Shown here piece by piece: positions 60,162-64,000 of a stretch of DNA of 64,000 bases. Made by a program: the position numbers and the translations under genes. A model generated the notes under the pieces. It was given only the letters and a program-made list of their open reading frames with translations, was not told where the DNA came from and did no database searches. Numbering within the stretch: the first letter of the stretch is position 1; every line of letters starts with the position of its first letter. The DNA is from Jiella avicenniae (GTDB lineage Bacteria > Pseudomonadota > Alphaproteobacteria > Rhizobiales > Rhizobiaceae). The stretch lies in the NCBI RefSeq assembly GCF_021390325.1, contig NZ_JAJUWU010000007.1, positions 1 through 64,000 on the forward strand, in the 5' to 3' direction.

Positions 60162-61454
60162 ATGGACGCAGCACGGACGAAGCGGCTGTTGGAGGAGATC
60201 TTCGGTGCCTGCGTCGCCGCCGCGCATCCGGCGAAGATCCTGGCGGCGCATCTGCCCGAGCCGCCGCAAGGCCGGATCGTCGTGCTCGCAGCCGGCAAGG
60301 CGGCGGCGTCGATGGCGTCGGCCGCCTTCGAACATTACAGCAACGCCTGCGGCCTCGACCCCGCCCGGATCACCGGCGTCGCCGTGACGCGCGAGGGGTA
60401 CGCTTTGCCGGCCGGGCCGATTCGCGTCGTCGAGGCGGGCCATCCGCTGCCGAACGAGGCGGGCCTTACGGCGACCGAGGAGGTGCTGGAGCTGGCGGCC
60501 GGCGCAGGGCCGGACGATCTGGTGTTGGCGCTGATCTCCGGCGGCGGCTCGGCCAACTGGCTGGCGCCGGCTGCCGGGGTTTCGCTCGCCGACAAGCAGG
60601 CCGTGACCAGGGCGCTGCTGCGCAGCGGCGCCGGGATCGGCGAGATCAATACGGTGCGCAAGCATCTGTCGCGGATCAAGGGTGGGCGGCTCGCCGCCGC
60701 CGCGCGGGCGAACGGGGCGCGGCTGGTGACGCTGGCGATCTCGGACGTTCCGGGCGACGATCCGAGCGTCATCGCCTCCGGCCCGACGGTGCCGGATGCG
60801 TCGACGCTCGCCGAGGCGCGCGCGATCGTCGAAGGGCGCGGCATCACGTTGCCGGAAAGCTGCCGCGCGGCGCTGAACGACCCCGCTAACGAAAGCCCGA
60901 AGCCGGGCGATTCAGCCTTCGAAGGCGCCGAGTTTCACATCGTCGCGACACCGGCCGAGGCGCTCGCTTCCGCCGCGCAGACGGCCGAAGCGGCCGGCTA
61001 CAGGGTCGACAATCTCGGCGCCGACGTCGAGGGCGAAGCGCGCGACGTCGCGGCCGAGCATGCGCGGCTCGCCTTCGAGGCCAAGGCGCGCGGCGAAAAG
61101 CTCGCGATCCTCTCCGGCGGCGAACTCACCGTGACGATCCGCGGCGAGGGGAAGGGCGGCCCGAACCAGGAATATGCCCTGGCGCTCGCCGTCGCCCTCG
61201 ACGGCGCCGCCGGCATCGCCGCGCTCTCCGGCGACACCGACGGCACCGACGGCGGCACGGGCCTCGCCACCGACCCGGCCGGCGCCTTCGTCCTGCCATC
61301 CACCCTGGAGCGGGCGCGAGCAGCCGGCCTCGATCCGGCGGCGGCGCTGGCAAACAACGATTCGACAGGCTTCTTCACGGCGATCGGCGACCTTCTGGAG
61401 CCGGGGCCGACGCATACCAACGTCAACGACTGCCGGGTGATCTTGGTGGGGTAG
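60162..61454 (+). CDS. Glycerate 2-kinase (GckA/TtuD family, DUF4147)
   Basis: Phosphorylates D-glycerate, probably to 2-phosphoglycerate, as in serine-cycle and tartrate pathways. The 430-aa product has V-L-A-A-G-K-A-A-A-S-M-A, the E-A-G-H-P-L-P-N segment, L-I-S-G-G-G-S-A and G-E-L-T-V-T / G-G-P-N-Q-E-Y near the C-terminus, all typical of the family. ATG 60162 after GGAGGGGAAG is preferred over GTG 60150. Standing alone, its pathway cannot be told. Confidence 0.9.
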   Translation: MDAARTKRLLEEIFGACVAAAHPAKILAAHLPEPPQGRIVVLAAGKAAASMASAAFEHYSNACGLDPARITGVAVTREGYALPAGPIRVVEAGHPLPNEAGLTATEEVLELAAGAGPDDLVLALISGGGSANWLAPAAGVSLADKQAVTRALLRSGAGIGEINTVRKHLSRIKGGRLAAAARANGARLVTLAISDVPGDDPSVIASGPTVPDASTLAEARAIVEGRGITLPESCRAALNDPANESPKPGDSAFEGAEFHIVATPAEALASAAQTAEAAGYRVDNLGADVEGEARDVAAEHARLAFEAKARGEKLAILSGGELTVTIRGEGKGGPNQEYALALAVALDGAAGIAALSGDTDGTDGGTGLATDPAGAFVLPSTLERARAAGLDPAAALANNDSTGFFTAIGDLLEPGPTHTNVNDCRVILVG

Positions 61455-61508
61455 TCAGGACGAGCAGCCGGTGTCTTCTCAGTGCCGCGACCGGGCTTGT
61501 GAAGGAAT

Positions 61509-61808
61509 TTGATCGTCACTACAAATAAAGTGATGATGCGCCTCGGCTATGACCCCGCCAAGCGTGAAATTACGCTCGACAATCGCGGCCTCGACTTCGA
61601 GGATGCAGTCGAGGTTTTCGCCGGCATCACCTTCGATCGACGCGACGACCGACGCGATTACGGCGAAGATCGGTTTGTGACCGTCGGATGGTTGCGAGGC
61701 AGAATGGTCGTCCTGGTTTGGACGCCCCGTGGCGAAACGCGCCACATCATTTCGATGAGGAAGGCCAATGAGCGCGAACAGGCCCGATACCGGACCCATC
61801 TGGACTGA
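61509..61808 (+). CDS. brnT: BrnT-family toxin, second module
   Basis: A 99-aa RelE-fold toxin with L-G-Y-D-P-A-K-R-E-I-T, L-D-F-E-D-A-V-E-V-F, D-R-F-V-T-V-G-W and H-I-I-S-M-R-K-A-N. TTG 61509 is preceded by AAGGA; ATG 61533/61536 would give a shorter, family-like start. It overlaps its antitoxin by 41 nt. It differs clearly from the pair at 47548, so the two are not recent duplicates. Codon use is less GC-rich in the first third. Confidence 0.85.
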   Translation: MIVTTNKVMMRLGYDPAKREITLDNRGLDFEDAVEVFAGITFDRRDDRRDYGEDRFVTVGWLRGRMVVLVWTPRGETRHIISMRKANEREQARYRTHLD

Positions 61809-62052
61809 TCCCGACGACGCCCCCGAGCTGACCGACGAGTGGTTTGCCGGAGCGACCGTCCACAAGGGCGGTGTCGTCAAGCGGCTTCCAGGCAAGCGCG
61901 GGCGCGGGCGAAAGCCGGCAAAGGAGTCCGTGACGCTGCGCCTCGATCCTGAGGTTCTGGCGTTTTTCAGAAACACCGGACCCGGCTGGCAGACCCGCCT
62001 GAACGAGGCGCTGAAGGGCTTCGTGAGCGAAACTTCAAAGGGACGCCATTGA
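61768..62052 (+). CDS. brnA: BrnA-family antitoxin, second module
   Basis: 94-aa antitoxin, basic in the centre (K-R-G-R-G-R-K-P-A-K), with ribbon-helix-helix V-T-L-R-L-D-P-E-V-L-A-F-F and R-L-N-E-A-L-K-G-F-V at the end. ATG 61768 lies inside brnT. It is followed by about 350 nt without clear genes and then the HerA-like ATPase. Confidence 0.88.
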   Translation: MSANRPDTGPIWTDPDDAPELTDEWFAGATVHKGGVVKRLPGKRGRGRKPAKESVTLRLDPEVLAFFRNTGPGWQTRLNEALKGFVSETSKGRH

Positions 62053-62401
62053 AGACCTCCGCTCGGGTCAACGGCAGAATGCCGATCTTTCGAGCGTCGT
62101 TCGACTCGGATCGATGTCTTTCGCGCAGTCATCGGGGGCATTTTTCGATCGCGCCAGTCCCGAAGATGGCGAGGCTGGCCCGTCGGGGAGATTGCTTCTT
62201 GCGCGCTTGCGGAATTTCGAGACCGGCCCGTCCGGCCCTCGCGGAAGACTGCAGCGACGCTTCGCGATCCTGTGGAAAGCCGAACCTGCGGCCGTCATGT
62301 GACACCCCGGCGTGCTAGTCTGACCCGCGGTGCCGGTCGCCCTCTGGCAGTCCTCGCGCCGCCCCGCCGAACCTTCGTCCGATCCACCCGAAAGGCAGAT
62401 G
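62053..62401. other. Gap between brnA and the HerA-like gene
   Basis: A 349-nt stretch of mixed composition with short frames on both strands and no signature. The last 20 nt contain the ribosome site of the next gene. Confidence 0.5.
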
Positions 62402-63976
62402 ATGACCGTCGCCGTCGATCTCGGCACGACCCAGAACGGGGAGCCGGCCGAACTCGATCTCGAAGAGCTCCTGTCGACGCGCCTGCTCGTCCAGGGCAAT
62501 TCCGGCTCCGGCAAGTCGCATCTCCTGCGCCGTCTGCTCGAGCGCAGCGCCGGCCACGTCCAGCAGGCGATCGTCGACCCCGAGGGCGACTTCGTCACGC
62601 TGGCCGAGCGCTACGGTCATGTCGTCGTCGACGCCAACCGCACGCCGGCCGAGCTGACGCGCATCGCCGGCCGCATCCGCCAGCATCGCGCCTCCGTCGT
62701 CCTCAACCTCGAAGGTCTCGACGCCGAGGTGCAGATGCTGTGTTCGGCGGCCTTCCTCAACGGGCTCTTCGAGGCGGATCGGGCGTTCTGGTTCCCCATG
62801 CTGATCGCCGTCGACGAGGCGCATCTCTTCGCGCCCTCGATGTCCGGCGAACATTCCGAAGAGGCGCGCAAGGCCTCGCTCGGGGCGATGACCAACCTGA
62901 TGTGCCGCGGCCGCAAGCGGGGGCTCGCCGGCGTCATCGCCACCCAGCGCCTCGCCAAGCTCGCCAAGAACGTCGCGGCGGAAGCCTCCAACTTCCTGAT
63001 GGGCCGGACCTTCCTCGACATCGACATGGCTCGCGCCGCCGACCTCCTCGGCATGGACCGGCGTGCCGCCGAGCGGTTCCGCGATCTCAATACCGGCGAG
63101 TTCGTCGCCCTCGGGCCGGCGCTCTACCGCCGCCCGGTGCCGATCCGGATCGGCACGACCGAGACCCATTCGAAGGCCGGGCGGCCGACGCTGGCGCCGC
63201 TGCCCGAACTCGCGCCGGAAGACCTCGCCGATCTGGTCTTCACCGCGACGCCGGAGGAGCAGGAAGCCGAGCGCCGCCAGTCGCGGCGCCAGACGCCGGG
63301 CTTCCCCCCACCGTCCGCCCCGGCGCGCGTCGAGCCGGCGGATGGGGTGGTGCCGACCCGGGCGATCCTCGAACGGGTCAGCCAGAGCCCCTCGGTCTCC
63401 GAGCCCGTCGAGGACGAGGATCCGCGGTCGGCCGAGGAGCGGGCCGCCGCGGTCGATGCGATCTTTGCCGAAATGCTCGATGATCCGGAAGCCGCCTTCC
63501 GGCCGGTGCCGGTGCTCTATCAGGAATTCCTGACTCACTGCCGGCTGAAGCGGATATCCGGCGCGGCGACCGACATGACGGCCTTCCGCCGCCGCTTGTC
63601 GCTGGCGCGGGCGGGGATCGGCGAGGCCACCGACGACCCCGAATGGCAGGCGGTGATCGAACGCGCCGGCGAGCTGCCGGAAGAGATGCAGGGCGTCTTC
63701 ATGATGCTGGCGAGAGCCGCGCGGGACGAGGCCGAATGCCCCTCGGACGAGGCGCTCGCTCGAGCATACGGCAGCCATTCCCCGTCGCGCGGCCGATTCC
63801 TGCTGTCGTTCATGGACGAACGCGGGCTGATCAAGGCCGACCGGGACTTCCGCGGCAACCGGGTCGTGACGATCGCCGGCACCGACTGGCGGACCAAGCT
63901 GCCGGAGGTGAGGCTCGACAGCATCGACGAGGCGCGGGCGAGAAGGGCGGCCCGGCTGGCGCGGCAGGGCGGCTGA
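62402..63976 (+). CDS. HerA-like P-loop ATPase
   Basis: A 524-aa hexameric-type ATPase of the HerA/FtsK superfamily. P-loop G-N-S-G-S-G-K38-S-H and Walker B M-L-I-A-V-D-E-A-H-L-F (about 130-140) are clear; the second half (about 300-524) is helical with an unrecognised domain. Members act in DNA processing or genome defence, but this arrangement alone does not decide. ATG 62402 (just after ATG 62399) follows AAAGGCAG. Only the brnTA pair is near; no NurA nuclease or Sir2 partner is visible before the window ends. Confidence 0.85.
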   Translation: MTVAVDLGTTQNGEPAELDLEELLSTRLLVQGNSGSGKSHLLRRLLERSAGHVQQAIVDPEGDFVTLAERYGHVVVDANRTPAELTRIAGRIRQHRASVVLNLEGLDAEVQMLCSAAFLNGLFEADRAFWFPMLIAVDEAHLFAPSMSGEHSEEARKASLGAMTNLMCRGRKRGLAGVIATQRLAKLAKNVAAEASNFLMGRTFLDIDMARAADLLGMDRRAAERFRDLNTGEFVALGPALYRRPVPIRIGTTETHSKAGRPTLAPLPELAPEDLADLVFTATPEEQEAERRQSRRQTPGFPPPSAPARVEPADGVVPTRAILERVSQSPSVSEPVEDEDPRSAEERAAAVDAIFAEMLDDPEAAFRPVPVLYQEFLTHCRLKRISGAATDMTAFRRRLSLARAGIGEATDDPEWQAVIERAGELPEEMQGVFMMLARAARDEAECPSDEALARAYGSHSPSRGRFLLSFMDERGLIKADRDFRGNRVVTIAGTDWRTKLPEVRLDSIDEARARRAARLARQGG

Positions 63977-63995
63977 GGCCGCTCCGTCCTCAGCC
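63971..63995 (+). terminator. Hairpin at the end of the HerA-like gene
   Basis: GGCTGAGG (63971-63978) pairs with CCTCAGCC (63988-63995) and includes the TGA stop. The window ends before any T-run can be seen. Confidence 0.4.
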
Positions 63996-64000
63996 CCGGA

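Noticed and set aside
61509-63976. brnTA plus HerA as a complete defence system
   Set aside because: No nuclease, helicase partner or sensor is visible; a 349-nt gap separates the two. Kept only as a low-level observation.

Overview
The window is a GC-rich chromosomal segment from an alphaproteobacterium, most likely of the Rhizobiales/Hyphomicrobiales. The clues are a DivL-type cell-cycle kinase with tyrosine in its H-box, a TsaE-AmgK fusion next to MurU, ribosomal protein L21 with a helix-hairpin-helix tail, the rplU-rpmA-obgE-proB-proA-nadD-rsfS-rlmH-envC-ctpA block, a PcaQ-linked pca cluster, and mosaic palindromic intergenic repeats. The species cannot be named from the sequence alone. 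No rRNA, tRNA, IS element, prophage or CRISPR array was recognised.

Layout. 1-1080 has no convincing gene but carries several inverted-repeat units. 1.1-6.2 kb: transhydrogenase sthA divergent from gshB, a secreted SH3 protein with an Arg/Asp/Gly-rich tail, and glyA. 6.3-13.2 kb: nrdR-ribD-ribE-ribH-nusB-MFS, a tightly packed riboflavin cluster, then the proton pyrophosphatase hppA. 13.4-14.0 kb: a vapBC-like toxin-antitoxin pair. 14.1-20.7 kb (minus strand): ahcY, divL, tsaE-amgK and murU, linking methyl-cycle housekeeping, cell-cycle signalling and peptidoglycan-sugar recycling. 20.9-35.7 kb (plus strand): an unknown periplasmic protein, then the long ribosome, proline, NAD and cell-division block. 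35.7-39.7 kb: pcaC-pcaH-pcaG-pobA (minus) divergent from the regulator pcaQ, for 4-hydroxybenzoate to protocatechuate to ring cleavage. 39.8-44.1 kb: small envelope proteins, a RibBA-like protein and queF. 44.4-52.5 kb: a LysR regulator and an fdsGBA-fdhD-fdsD operon for NAD-dependent molybdenum formate dehydrogenase, with a brnTA toxin-antitoxin pair inside it. 52.6-64 kb: a lipoprotein deacetylase, rplY-pth-ychF, two paralogous L,D-transpeptidases, tag, glycerate kinase, a second brnTA and a HerA-like ATPase.

How the genes work together. Most genes are housekeeping and sit in overlapping ATGA, GTGA or TTGA junctions, so operons are long. Accessory material is concentrated in three toxin-antitoxin pairs, the aromatic-catabolism island, the formate dehydrogenase locus and the intergenic repeats. 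An envelope and cell-cycle theme recurs: DivL, EnvC/CtpA/YibQ, the L,D-transpeptidases, MurU/AmgK, and CtrA-like motifs before an orphan lipoprotein and before envC. I did not find a completely novel multi-gene system. The most noteworthy points are the brnTA pair embedded in the formate dehydrogenase operon, the DivL-TsaE/AmgK-MurU linkage, the paired mosaic repeats and palindrome cluster, and the low-complexity SH3 protein.
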